Source: Chlamydiales bacterium (GTDB lineage: Bacteria > Chlamydiota > Chlamydiia > Chlamydiales > JAJFMA01). From it: DNA of 64,000 nucleotides. The position numbers and the translations under genes were made by a program. The stretch is taken from NCBI GenBank assembly GCA_030679955.1, contig JAUXSF010000039.1, positions 62,001 to 126,000 of the forward strand. Direction: 5' to 3'. The notes below the pieces were generated by a model. That model was not told the origin of the DNA, ran no database searches, and saw only the letters and a list, made by a program, of their open reading frames with translations. Positions within the stretch are counted from its first letter, which is position 1, and each line of letters starts with the position of its first letter. This document shows, piece by piece, positions 35,083 through 43,838 of this stretch.

Positions 35083-35706
35083 TTACTTGCCGCCCCAAAG
35101 ACCGGTGAACAGCTCCGTGATCTCTTTCATTTGCTGACCGACGAATCCTAGGTCTGCTGAATCGTCTCCAAAATTGAAATCTAAGCCTTGTGCACCACCA
35201 TAGACGAGGCCAGCTGCTTGTGCACCAGTTTTGACTGCTAGATAAGTAGGTACCGCGCCGAGCATGAAGGTGCCCTTAGAAACAGTTCTAATACCCGTAC
35301 CGATCATCGCGGTGCCGTTTAGTAGTTTGTTCGAGCCGCCGCCCGCTTTTTCTAATACAGCGCCTAGTGCCCAGCCAGTTAACAAAGCAGCAGCTGAGTA
35401 ACCAGCAGTCTTGGCTACGCGTCCAGTGATGGTTGCGCCGCGCTTTGCACGGCTGATAGCTACTCGGTGTTCCCAAGAAAAAGGCTTATTATATCCGGTA
35501 ACTTTGAAGTATACGTTGTAATAAACGCGCCCAACAGGCTTTAGAAAAGTTTCTACTGCCCAATCAGCGCCACGACCGATACGACCGCGTTTTGGTGGCT
35601 GAGCAGTGATCCAACGGCCGAAGTTCTGAGCAGTTTTAGCTCCCGGAACAAAATCATGCCAAGTTGTTGGCTTAGGGAATAATACTTCTTTAAGTTCTTT
35701 TATCAT
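35083..35706 (-). CDS. Inc-like two-helix membrane protein, paralogue C
   Basis: A 207-residue member of the same layout: an N-terminal NFGRWITAQPPKRG segment, basic region, hydrophobic Gly/Ala-rich segment with LLTGWALGAVLEKAGGG (about 108-128), then a second one, FMLGAVPTYLAVKTGAQAAG (about 153-172). The W-I-T-A motif near residue 33 matches paralogue A, and the final GL/VLE.AG motif matches A and B. The ribosome site AAGGAG is clear. No signal peptide. Likely a membrane or inclusion protein; function unknown. It is the most divergent of the four. Confidence 0.6.
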   Translation of the reverse strand: MIKELKEVLFPKPTTWHDFVPGAKTAQNFGRWITAQPPKRGRIGRGADWAVETFLKPVGRVYYNVYFKVTGYNKPFSWEHRVAISRAKRGATITGRVAKTAGYSAAALLTGWALGAVLEKAGGGSNKLLNGTAMIGTGIRTVSKGTFMLGAVPTYLAVKTGAQAAGLVYGGAQGLDFNFGDDSADLGFVGQQMKEITELFTGLWGGK

Positions 35707-35935
35707 GTTGTCTGCTCCTTGTCATTGCAGTTTGTCTTGAATAACCATAATATATGATACAAAGATGAGTGATTCATAAAGTGATTAATAATAGTTAGTT
35801 AAGATGCACTTTGTGTGCCTTACCTGGTGATTGTTCTCTATATATACTGTACTATTCGCCGCTTACGTGCTTTCTATTCGTGTAGATATTCTCCCTGCGT
35901 GCTATAAGGCTTTGTAAACTTATGAAGGGCTTTAA

Positions 35936-37099
35936 ATGGATCTACAAGCCGTACAGCAAGCTATAGCGGATGCTCAATGTGATGGCTGGTTATTGTATGA
36001 TTTTAGACGTAGCAATGACTTAGCTTGCCGTTTTCTTGACCTTGGCGAGGCGTTTCTCACGCGAAGGTTTTTCTATTGGATACCCCGCACTGGCGACCCA
36101 ATTAAAATTGTGAGTATTATTGAACCAAATCATCTAGATCATTTACCCGGTAAAAAATATACGTTTCGCTCGTGGCAAGACCTAGAGCAAGCGGTGGTGT
36201 CAACTTTATCCAGCGCCAGCCGAGTTGCAATGGAGTATTCTCCACGCAATGGTAATCCCTATGTTTCCAAAGTAGATGCCGGGACAATAGAACTTGTGCG
36301 TGGTTGCGGTGTGAAGGTGGTAAGTTCTGCCGATATTCTAGCGCAATTTACCAGTGTGTGGGATGATCAAAAACTCGCACTGCACTATCAAGCCGCAGAG
36401 GTTTTAGACAGGTCCGTAGCACAAGCCTGGAAATGGATCGCCTCAGGACCTCGCACAGACTACGGTGTACAGCAGTATCTGCTACAACTATTTTTAGAGG
36501 CTGGTTGTGTCATGGAGGGCAGTCCTATATGCGCGATCAACGCCGATAGCGCCGACCCCCACTTCATGGCGACCGAACAAACCGCCAAGCGTATTCGACC
36601 AGGCGATTTCATCTTAATAGATCTATGGTGCAAGCGAAACGTACCTAACGCTACCTACGCCGACATCACCAGAGTTGGCTTTTATGGAGATCGCCCTTCT
36701 ACAAAGCATCAAGAAATATTTTCCATTGTCAAATCTGCGCGTGACGCTGCTACGGATTTAGTTATTGATAGCTTCGCACGTAACAATGAACTTCTAGGCT
36801 GGCAGGTTGACCAGTGTGCTCGCGATGTCATCAACGCCGCTGGTTATGGCGAGTTCTTTACACATCGTACCGGGCATAACATCGATGAAAAAGACCACGG
36901 CGATGGAGCACACCTCGACAATCTAGAAACTCAGGATCAACGACGGCTGCTGACCAGCACTTGCTTTTCTATCGAACCGGGTATTTACCTGCCTGGGCAA
37001 TTTGGTGTTCGCCTTGAGTATGATATCTATATACACACAGATGGCCGTGCTGAAATAACAGGAGGGATCCAGGAAACCATTCATTGCATCAGTCCCTAA
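35936..37099 (+). CDS. M24-family metallopeptidase (Xaa-Pro aminopeptidase-like)
   Basis: A 387-residue pita-bread peptidase. The N-terminal creatinase-like domain (1-150) is followed by the catalytic domain. Metal ligands are readable as Asp229 and Asp243 (LIDLWCK; YADITRVG), His314 (RTGHNIDE), Glu347 (SIEPGIYLPG) and Glu361 (RLEYDIY). The PGIY and RLEYD motifs fit aminopeptidase P/prolidase types rather than methionine aminopeptidase. It removes N-terminal residues preceding proline or cleaves Xaa-Pro dipeptides in the cytoplasm. GAAGGG precedes the ATG. The gene stands 88 bases before the permease gene. Confidence 0.9.
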   Translation: MDLQAVQQAIADAQCDGWLLYDFRRSNDLACRFLDLGEAFLTRRFFYWIPRTGDPIKIVSIIEPNHLDHLPGKKYTFRSWQDLEQAVVSTLSSASRVAMEYSPRNGNPYVSKVDAGTIELVRGCGVKVVSSADILAQFTSVWDDQKLALHYQAAEVLDRSVAQAWKWIASGPRTDYGVQQYLLQLFLEAGCVMEGSPICAINADSADPHFMATEQTAKRIRPGDFILIDLWCKRNVPNATYADITRVGFYGDRPSTKHQEIFSIVKSARDAATDLVIDSFARNNELLGWQVDQCARDVINAAGYGEFFTHRTGHNIDEKDHGDGAHLDNLETQDQRRLLTSTCFSIEPGIYLPGQFGVRLEYDIYIHTDGRAEITGGIQETIHCISP

Positions 37100-37186
37100 T
37101 AGATCTTGCATAGAACGTCCAACGAAGCTATGCTTATATAGCTTATTTTATGACGGTTATAGAGTAAAAAGACTATAGGAGTACTC

Positions 37187-38428
37187 GTGGTGTTAGTGGA
37201 AGAAGGGATAGAAGACAAGCGTGAAGCAAGCGTTCTATCAGTCGTTTGTTTAGTAGCTGGCACATGTATGGGTGGAGGTATGTTAGCCCTTCCCGTCGCT
37301 ACTGGAGTAGCAGGTTTTTTTCCCTCTATCTTGGTAATGATCGTTTGCTGGATCACAATGACCGCTTCGGCCTTATTTCTTCTTGAAGCAAGTTTGTGGA
37401 TGGATGAAGGCGCTCACGTTATCTCCATGGCCAAGCGTTTTCTGGGGAACTGGGGTCGCGTTCTCGCTTGGACACTCTACCTGTTCATCTGCTATGCCTC
37501 CGTGGTCGCCTATACGGCCGGTGGGGGAGCGCAAGTTACCCATGCTCTTCGCGAATCCTTCCAAATGGATGTCAGCAAGGCCTATAGCTGCACACTCTTT
37601 TTGGTTGTATTCGGCTCCGTTTTATACCTTGGAAACTATATCGTAGGACGCGTCAACACCATCTTATTTATGGGCATGATTGGCGCCTATTTCGCCTTGG
37701 TAATTCTAGGGGTAGACCACGTAGATACCAGCTTACTGCAGTACCGACAGTGGAAAACAGCATGGCTGGCTATACCCTTATTTTTGACCTCCTTTAGCTT
37801 TCAGACAATGGTTCCAAGCTTAACACCTATGTTAAAACGCAACGCTAGCGTATTACGATGGGCGATTATTGGCGGCACAACCCTCACCTTTGCCGTTTAT
37901 CTTGTGTGGGAATGGCTTGTTTTGGGGATTGTCCCTGTAGAAGGACCGACCGGTCTGGCAGAGGCCTTAGCTAGAGGCGAACCCGCCACGCATTATATGA
38001 AAGAGCAGGTAGGTAGCGGTCTTATCTATATGGTAGCCGAATACTTTGCCTTCTTTGCGCTTGTAACATCATTTTTGGGTATCGCTATGGGATTGTTTGA
38101 CTTTTTGTCAGATGGCCTACGCATTCGTAAAGACTTTCGCGGCAAGATTATCCTCACGCTGCTTATCGCTATTCCAACACTCTTCTTCGCTGTTAATTTT
38201 GAGCGTGCTTTTTTGGTGGCGCTTGATACCTCCGGAGGATATGGTGATAGCATTTTAAACGGAATTATGCCCGTGGCAATGGTATGGATCGGACGCTATC
38301 ACATGGGACTGAAATCAGAGGTCCCAACGCCTGGCGGTAAGGTACTATTGATTGCTGTTGGACTATTTTTCCTCGGTGCTTTTTTACTTGAAGTCGGTAT
38401 TCATTCGGGTCTCGTCCCGCTGATGTAG
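37187..38428 (+). CDS. tyrP: Aromatic amino-acid permease, TyrP/HAAAP family
   Basis: A 413-residue integral membrane protein with about 11 transmembrane helices. The first helix contains VAGTCMGGGMLALPVATGVA, the glycine-rich signature of hydroxy/aromatic amino acid permeases, close to chlamydial TyrP. It imports Tyr, and possibly Trp, by proton symport; the exact substrate is by family. The start is GTG 37187, with TAGGAG six bases upstream. It overlaps by context with the DUF2760-Hsp70 pair, whose first gene begins nine bases after its stop, so the three may be one operon. Symbol is given on overall resemblance, moderate confidence. Confidence 0.85.
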   Translation: MVLVEEGIEDKREASVLSVVCLVAGTCMGGGMLALPVATGVAGFFPSILVMIVCWITMTASALFLLEASLWMDEGAHVISMAKRFLGNWGRVLAWTLYLFICYASVVAYTAGGGAQVTHALRESFQMDVSKAYSCTLFLVVFGSVLYLGNYIVGRVNTILFMGMIGAYFALVILGVDHVDTSLLQYRQWKTAWLAIPLFLTSFSFQTMVPSLTPMLKRNASVLRWAIIGGTTLTFAVYLVWEWLVLGIVPVEGPTGLAEALARGEPATHYMKEQVGSGLIYMVAEYFAFFALVTSFLGIAMGLFDFLSDGLRIRKDFRGKIILTLLIAIPTLFFAVNFERAFLVALDTSGGYGDSILNGIMPVAMVWIGRYHMGLKSEVPTPGGKVLLIAVGLFFLGAFLLEVGIHSGLVPLM

Positions 38429-38436
38429 GAGTGTTT

Positions 38437-38925
38437 ATGTCTCTTTGGTTAGCCGCTAAGGCATTTGTTAAAGCATTAAAGAATCCCGATGAGGCAAGGC
38501 AGTTTGTCGAAAAAGAAGGGACGCCACTGCTAACTGGTAGCGAAACCGATCTTACACATCTTCGTTTGTTAGCCTTGTTACAGCGCTCTGGACGACTTAT
38601 TGACTTTCTTAAGGAAGATATCACCAAGTTCCCCGATGCTCAAGTAGGTGCTGCCGCGCGTCAAGTGCACAAAGAATGCGCGACATTGCTGGAGGATGTG
38701 GTAACGATACGTCCCGTCTTTCAAGACGAAGAGGGGAGTCAGGTGCGCGTTCCCGTGGGATATGATGCAGAGAGCATCAAAGTCATTGGCAACGTAAAGG
38801 GCAATCCACCGTTTGAAGGCATTTTAGTTCACCGCGGGTGGAAGGCGCATAAACGTTCACTGCCGAGAAGTGTTGGTGAACATCACAGCGAAGTCATTTG
38901 CCCAGCCGAAATCGAAGTGAAGTAG
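38437..38925 (+). CDS. DUF2760 protein
   Basis: A 162-residue protein of the DUF2760 family. The visible features are an N-terminal helical part, LTHLRLLALLQRSGRLIDFL near residue 40, and the C-terminal beta-rich part VRVPVGYDAESIKVIG...FEGILVHRGW. The family typically sits just upstream of one or two Hsp70-like genes, as here. I choose ATG 38437 over the GTG two codons earlier because TAGGAG is well spaced to it. No signal peptide or membrane segment. Role unknown; possibly a cofactor of its Hsp70 partner. Confidence 0.85.
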   Translation: MSLWLAAKAFVKALKNPDEARQFVEKEGTPLLTGSETDLTHLRLLALLQRSGRLIDFLKEDITKFPDAQVGAAARQVHKECATLLEDVVTIRPVFQDEEGSQVRVPVGYDAESIKVIGNVKGNPPFEGILVHRGWKAHKRSLPRSVGEHHSEVICPAEIEVK

Positions 38926-38936
38926 AGATAGAGAAT

Positions 38937-38968
38937 TCTTCACGTCGCTGCGTCTTTGCGTTGAATTC
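38937..38968. repeat. CGCAAAG-type dispersed repeat
   Basis: Just after the DUF2760 gene, CACGTCGCTGCGTCTTTGCG lies between two GAATTCTTC direct repeats (38932- and 38962-). It is the reverse orientation of the CGCAAAG repeats seen elsewhere in the window. Confidence 0.6.
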
Positions 38969-38992
38969 TTCAAAATATTAGGAGAGGGACTA

Positions 38993-40765
38993 ATGAATGC
39001 GCAATATTTAATTGGTATTGATCTAGGTACCACCAATTGTACCATGGCTGCGGCTTCTATTTCCTCAGGCCTGATTGAAACACTACCGATCACCCAGCTA
39101 ACTACTTTTGGTGAACAGAACTTAACTTCTCTACCATCCTTCATCTATTTTGCATTACCCGAAGAGATATCCTCTGGCCTACCAGAGCATTGCCTGGGTA
39201 CCTTCGCTCGCGAGCGAGGTGCCGAGGTACCCGGTCGTGTCATTGCATCTGCTAAATCTTGGCTTTGTCATGCAGGAGTCGACAGACGTCAGCGAATCCT
39301 TCCATCAGATGCTGAAGAAAACTCACCTAAGTTAAGCCCAATAGAAGCGTGCACATCCCTTCTGAGCCATTTGAGGAATGAGTGGAATACCAAGCATCCC
39401 GAAGCTCCATTTGACCAACAACAAATCTATGTGACAGTTCCCGCCTCTTTTGATCCCAGCGCACGACAACTCGTTCAAGAGGCAGCATTGGAAGCAGACT
39501 ATCCCGATCTGGTTCTATTAGAAGAACCTCAAGCCGCCTTTTATGCGTGGTTGCAAAGTCATGAAGAGACGTGGCGCAAACAGTTGCAGGTAGGTGATAC
39601 CATTCTCGTTGTCGATATTGGCGGTGGCACCACAGATTTTAGTTTAATTAAGGTAGAAGAAGAAGCCGGCGAAATCGCCTTAAGGCGTTTGGCTGTGGGC
39701 GCTCATCTGCTTCTTGGTGGCGATAACTTAGACCTCGCTTTAGCCTATGTCGCAAAAGCAAAGCTTGAAGAGCAGGGCCATGATCTTGATATATGGCAAA
39801 TGCAGTCCCTCGTGCACCGTTGCAGAGAGGCCAAAGAGTCATTTCTGGGAGATACCCCCCCTGAACAACTAGACATCTCTATTCGAGGACGAAGCAGCCG
39901 CTTAGTCGGTGGTACCATCACTACCAGTCTATCACGCGAGGAAGCCGAGCAAGTATTAGTGGAGGGATTCTTCCCACTAGTGGAGCCTACAGAGCGCTCT
40001 TCGACAGAAAGACGTCTAGGCATACAGCAAGTCGGTCTACCCTATGCCCAAGATCCACGCGTCTCCTGCCAATTAGCTAAGTTTCTTAGTATGACAGGTG
40101 AAACTGACAGTGCGACCATGAATCAATTCGTGGTACCCACTGCAGTGCTATTCAATGGGGGGACTTTAAAGTCAGTATCTCTACGTGAACGCATTGTAGA
40201 GTTATTGAACTTATGGGCTGCTTCCCTAGGCCATAAGCCCGTCACGGTACTTGCAGATGCCGATTACGACTTCGCAGTCAGCCGGGGAGCCGTCAACTAC
40301 GGGTTAGCTCGCAATGGCAAATCGATTCGTATCCGTGGAGGCACTAGCCGAAGTTACTACATTGGTGTAGAAGATGCCGTGCCAGCCGTTCCCGGTGTCC
40401 CCACACCCCTGAAAGCTGTGTGTGTGGTACCATTTGGCATGGAAGAAGGTACTGAACAAACTCTTGAAGGACAAGAATTCGCCCTACTTCTAGGACAACC
40501 AGCCACTTTCCGCTTTTTCAGTCGCTCTACACCAGATCAAAAAGCCGAAGTGCGCAATTGGAAACGAGAACTGACCGAGCTGCATCCCATCGAGACCGTT
40601 CTTGATAGATCTGATAGCGATGGACGCACAATTCGCGTGACCTTGCGATCCAAGGTCACGGAACTTGGTGTGCTGGAACTGTGGTGTGTCGCCGCCGATG
40701 GTCGCCAGTGGAAACTCGAGTTCGACGTTAGGCAGTCTCAACCAGAAGATGTCCTTCAAGGGTAG
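38993..40765 (+). CDS. Hsp70/DnaK-like ATPase paired with DUF2760
   Basis: A 590-residue Hsp70-family protein. The N-terminal ATPase is complete: IGIDLGTTNCTMA (residues 6-19) for phosphate 1 and VVDIGGGTTDFSLIKV (about 206-221) for phosphate 2, then the adenosine motif region VLFNGGTLK near 385. The C-terminal part is shorter and different from DnaK and lacks a recognisable substrate-binding lid, so it is a specialised paralogue rather than the main DnaK. It lies 67 bases downstream of DUF2760, its usual neighbour. GGAGAGG precedes the ATG. Confidence 0.88.
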   Translation: MNAQYLIGIDLGTTNCTMAAASISSGLIETLPITQLTTFGEQNLTSLPSFIYFALPEEISSGLPEHCLGTFARERGAEVPGRVIASAKSWLCHAGVDRRQRILPSDAEENSPKLSPIEACTSLLSHLRNEWNTKHPEAPFDQQQIYVTVPASFDPSARQLVQEAALEADYPDLVLLEEPQAAFYAWLQSHEETWRKQLQVGDTILVVDIGGGTTDFSLIKVEEEAGEIALRRLAVGAHLLLGGDNLDLALAYVAKAKLEEQGHDLDIWQMQSLVHRCREAKESFLGDTPPEQLDISIRGRSSRLVGGTITTSLSREEAEQVLVEGFFPLVEPTERSSTERRLGIQQVGLPYAQDPRVSCQLAKFLSMTGETDSATMNQFVVPTAVLFNGGTLKSVSLRERIVELLNLWAASLGHKPVTVLADADYDFAVSRGAVNYGLARNGKSIRIRGGTSRSYYIGVEDAVPAVPGVPTPLKAVCVVPFGMEEGTEQTLEGQEFALLLGQPATFRFFSRSTPDQKAEVRNWKRELTELHPIETVLDRSDSDGRTIRVTLRSKVTELGVLELWCVAADGRQWKLEFDVRQSQPEDVLQG

Positions 40766-40768
40766 AGT

Positions 40769-41806
40769 CTAAGGTCTTGCCCCCTTAGTGTTTGGTAATA
40801 TATTAGGGAAAGATTCGTATAAGGTGTGAATCCCTTCTATTGTAATCTCATTCCAAATACGTCTACAATTAACCAAAATCAACTTGAAAGCTGGTCGTTC
40901 CTGTAATAGCTCAAAGGCGTTCATATCAAAAGTACATGATGTGCCGCTCATATTAAGACTAGTGAGGTCAGGAAACCTCTTTATGAAATTATCCAAAACA
41001 TATGGACCTGATAAAACACAATCCTCAATGAACAGTGCAGTCACATTAGAAACTTTGGTTGCCTGAGTTTCCTTATAACCCACTATATTTTCACCCCTGT
41101 AAGTCAATGTGGAGAGTGGTTTGCAACTATCAAATTTGTCTTTTACACCTGCTAAATTTCCAATAAAACCATCAATCTTCCAGTTCACACCGCTTCGGAA
41201 CATTATGGTTGAAGTTATCATAGATTCACCAACAACATCTATACAATAGCCGTTGGGTTTCGAAGTACTCTGCCTAATTAGGTATGAGCCCTGAGGAGCC
41301 TTTGAAAGCAGCTCTATTGAGTCCTCTTTAGTAGTACCTACATGAAATCCCGGGTCATTTTCTAGCTCTTGTGAATAGGGTTGAAGGACGCTAACATGAT
41401 TCTCCAGTGTTTTTTCATTGTCAAATGATAGAGTCTTGATGTCATCACCCTGGCGAGATTTCCACGTAACAAAAACTCTAGGCGTTTTTTCTGTAATATA
41501 ACTGATATAAGTGCCTCGAGGATGATTTCTAAGCAAGACGATTGTTTCTTCTGTGCTTCTAACACCTAAGAAAGCCGAATGACAGGCTGGGGTAAGATGG
41601 AGCTCTATAGGCGCGGGTACTAAACATGCCTCTGCAACAGGAATTCCGCATTGCGGCAGGGCTACCACAGTTCTTACCATAGGTTGACTCTCTGATATGG
41701 CCAGTACAGGTCTAATATCTACGCCACTGGAACTAGTAAGAGAATTTTGTTGTGGAAGTGTTGGAATACTGTTTGTTATTGTGGGTTCTCTAGTAATAGA
41801 TTCCAT
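40769..41806 (-). CDS. Candidate effector with tandem SH2-like domains and LRR
   Basis: A 345-residue protein without a signal peptide. After a Ser/Pro-rich N-terminus (1-70) come two homologous modules. Module 2 (about 152-225) reads like an SH2 domain: FHVGTTKEDSIELLSKAPQG then SYLIRQSTSKPNGYCIDVV, where LIR178QS is the FLVR phosphotyrosine-binding motif. Module 1 (about 76-142) has the same pattern (FLGVRSTEETIVLLRNHPRG then TYISYITEK), but Tyr103 replaces the Arg, so it is probably unable to bind phosphotyrosine. The last part (about 250-335) contains leucine-rich repeats, for example FIKRFPDLTSLNMSGTSC. SH2 domains read phosphotyrosine in animals and amoebae, so a host target is inferred. 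Confidence 0.8.
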   Translation of the reverse strand: MESITREPTITNSIPTLPQQNSLTSSSGVDIRPVLAISESQPMVRTVVALPQCGIPVAEACLVPAPIELHLTPACHSAFLGVRSTEETIVLLRNHPRGTYISYITEKTPRVFVTWKSRQGDDIKTLSFDNEKTLENHVSVLQPYSQELENDPGFHVGTTKEDSIELLSKAPQGSYLIRQSTSKPNGYCIDVVGESMITSTIMFRSGVNWKIDGFIGNLAGVKDKFDSCKPLSTLTYRGENIVGYKETQATKVSNVTALFIEDCVLSGPYVLDNFIKRFPDLTSLNMSGTSCTFDMNAFELLQERPAFKLILVNCRRIWNEITIEGIHTLYESFPNILPNTKGARP

Positions 41807-42037
41807 TTAGTATTAAATCCTATATAATATGTTATTATTAAACAACATGACTGTAGCGTAATTTAAACTTTAAGTCAATTTAATCTTTAATAGTGTAACT
41901 GGAAAATAGAAATGTCGAGTTTAACATAGATAATATGAAAATTCATAACTATGAGCGCCGCGAGATCTTCTTGATAAATTCTTAATCTCTGGTCACTATA
42001 CTTTTGCAGCTTAGAGTAAGCAGTTTAAGGAGAGAAA

Positions 42038-42820
42038 ATGCTTTATCAAATTCAGTCTCAGCAAATCGTGAACAGACTTCTTCCATTTTGGAAACCGAAG
42101 CCTACTCCACCTACAGTTGGTGAGAAATTGCAGTCTGCGGTTGGTCTCGTAGCCAAGATTGTATTAATCGGCTTGGCCACCTCTGCTGCTTTATACTGTG
42201 GAGGACAGGGCCTCGTTCAAGCCGGTCTATATTTACAGAAATCGGTTGCATCTATGACCTTATGTGGCCAAGGGTTAGTTAAAGCAGGATTTGGTGCTGC
42301 ATGGATAGGGAAAAAGCTCTTTCTCAGTATTGCAGTTCCTATTTACGCTGTAGTTTATGTGTTGCCAAAAGAAATGCTAAAGGGCGCTAAGTGGTTGGTA
42401 TCAGAGGTCCTTCCTCAGCTATCGTCTCTGTTACGCACGGTGGCGCACAAAGTGATCAAGATAGCCTGTCAATGTATAGAACGCCTTATGTGCGACGTCG
42501 TGATCCCTTTAGCGGCGCATCTAATAAGACTATGTCGAGATTACATCTTGCCCGCACTTCAAGTGCTTTTTGAAGCAGTCAGGAGCGCTTATAACACTGC
42601 TATAGAAACTATCTCAACCATCACTGTCACTATAGCCAAACATGCATTTGCGGCTATTAGTGAAGCCTATTGCCAATTGTCGACACTGATTAGCGAAGCC
42701 AGTGCCGCCTTATGGGAGACTCTAACAGTGACCGTGCCTGAAGTGACAAACCAAACCATTACAGCCATTCAAGAAGCGTTTAGCAACACCATCAAAGTGC
42801 TTGACCTCGCCTGGACCTAG
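42038..42820 (+). CDS. Inc-like two-helix membrane protein, paralogue D
   Basis: A 260-residue member of the same layout, on the plus strand. An N-terminal polar part is followed by a hydrophobic segment (about residues 40-80, ATSAALYCGGQGLVQAGLYL), a Cys-containing repeat (LCGQGLVKAGFGAAWIGKKL), then a second segment (FLSIAVPIYAVVYVLP, about 97-112). The GL..AG motif and the P-x-Y element match paralogues A-B. The long C-terminal half is helical and amphipathic (ALQVLFEAV, TIETISTITVT). Clear AAGGAGAG ribosome site. Candidate inclusion-membrane protein; no function assigned. Confidence 0.6.
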   Translation: MLYQIQSQQIVNRLLPFWKPKPTPPTVGEKLQSAVGLVAKIVLIGLATSAALYCGGQGLVQAGLYLQKSVASMTLCGQGLVKAGFGAAWIGKKLFLSIAVPIYAVVYVLPKEMLKGAKWLVSEVLPQLSSLLRTVAHKVIKIACQCIERLMCDVVIPLAAHLIRLCRDYILPALQVLFEAVRSAYNTAIETISTITVTIAKHAFAAISEAYCQLSTLISEASAALWETLTVTVPEVTNQTITAIQEAFSNTIKVLDLAWT

Positions 42821-42858
42821 TTGGTGGATTGTATGTCTTGATAGATACATCCTGGAGA

Positions 42859-42896
42859 CCCTTTAGGCCTTAGAATAATCCTAGCGGCCTGAAGGG
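42859..42896. terminator. Hairpin between convergent genes
   Basis: CCCTTTAGGCC (42859-42869) pairs with GGCCTGAAGGG (42886-42896), an 11-bp stem with one G-U pair, between paralogue D and the convergent sufE gene. It lacks a strong U-run but fits a shared bidirectional terminator. Confidence 0.55.
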
Positions 42897-42928
42897 CAAT
42901 CTGCGTCCATATCGTCCACAAGGTCAAT

Positions 42929-43351
42929 CTACTGCTTCATCAACAACTTCAGCGCTTCCTGCTTCATTCTCAGATGCAAGCTGTACAATCCATTAGCCCT
43001 GTTTGGAGATAAACTAGCGGGGATTTGCAACTCGTCCAAATAAGTAGGAGGGCATTTAAGAACCGTTTCAGGGCTCTCACCACTGTAAACGTTAATAAGT
43101 AGCGCAGCAAGGCCTTGGCTTATTAGCGCATCAGACTCACCTTCAAAGAGGATGATATCGCCCTCCGAGCTGGTGTGGAGGTACATCAAACTTTGGCAGC
43201 CCTTAACAAGATTCTCAGGCACTCGATACTCAGCAGCCAACTTGGGCATACTCTTACCAAGATCAATAATTTTTTGATAACGGTCGTCAAGAGTGTGACA
43301 AGAAGAAAAAAGATTTTTTAATTTGTCCTGTTTAGCCAGGCACGATTCATA
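42929..43351 (-). CDS. sufE: SufE-family cysteine desulfurase partner
   Basis: A 140-residue SufE-like protein; the ATG at 43351 gives the usual length, whereas a GTG at 43414 adds 21 residues not expected for the family. The sulfur-accepting Cys53 lies in VKGCQS, followed by the strands MYLHTSSEGDIILFEGESDA. SufE takes persulfide from the SufS cysteine desulfurase for Fe-S assembly in the cytoplasm. No other suf genes are present in the window. GGTGAG precedes the chosen start. Confidence 0.85.
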   Translation of the reverse strand, partial: YESCLAKQDKLKNLFSSCHTLDDRYQKIIDLGKSMPKLAAEYRVPENLVKGCQSLMYLHTSSEGDIILFEGESDALISQGLAALLINVYSGESPETVLKCPPTYLDELQIPASLSPNRANGLYSLHLRMKQEALKLLMKQ

Positions 43352-43439
43352 CATTAGGCAACTCACCACAAAAATAGGCTCCCTATGGTAGCAAAAAGCA
43401 GGGGAATTCTTCACGAAAAATTAGAACTCATTTATCGGC

Positions 43440-43467
43440 TTGACATTTAAGACGAATATGATATTCT
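43440..43467 (+). promoter_or_regulatory. Candidate sigma-70/66 type promoter of infA operon
   Basis: TTGACA (43440-43445) with TATTCT (43462-43467) at 16-bp spacing lies about 55 bases before the infA ATG. It is the best consensus-like pair upstream of the translation operon. Inferred, no transcription data. Confidence 0.5.
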
Positions 43468-43520
43468 ACTCGACAGTACTGTATTACCTCATTGTCCTCT
43501 CATCAAAAAAATTTGGATCT

Positions 43521-43739
43521 ATGGCTAAAGAAGACACGCTCAAACTCGAGGGCACCGTAGAGGAGCTTTTACCGAACATGCATTTCAAGGTTGCCTTGAA
43601 AAGTGGCCCTACGGTGATCGCACATCTTTGTGGAAAGATGCGTATGAAGAATATTCGCGTACTGGTTGGTGATATTGTTAATGTTGAAATGTCGCCCTAT
43701 GACCTAACGACAGCACGGATCATATACCGTCAACGTTAG
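43521..43739 (+). CDS. infA: Translation initiation factor IF-1
   Basis: The real start is ATG 43521, giving 72 residues, the usual IF-1 length. [19 protein letters not shown] and HFKVALKSG are the standard OB-fold sequence, ending RIIYRQR. It binds the ribosomal A site during initiation. The upstream in-frame extension from 43440 has no coding character. It leads the infA - tRNA-Thr - tuf cluster found in the same order in Chlamydia. The ribosome site is weak. Confidence 0.95.
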   Translation: MAKEDTLKLEGTVEELLPNMHFKVALKSGPTVIAHLCGKMRMKNIRVLVGDIVNVEMSPYDLTTARIIYRQR

Positions 43740-43838
43740 TAATTAAGGCCTTTTCAAGAAAGGTAGTTGATTTTTTTTATTTAACTCGATAGACTGTAGA
43801 GCTTTCGAGTTGGCCGTAGATATTTTGCGGTAATTTGT

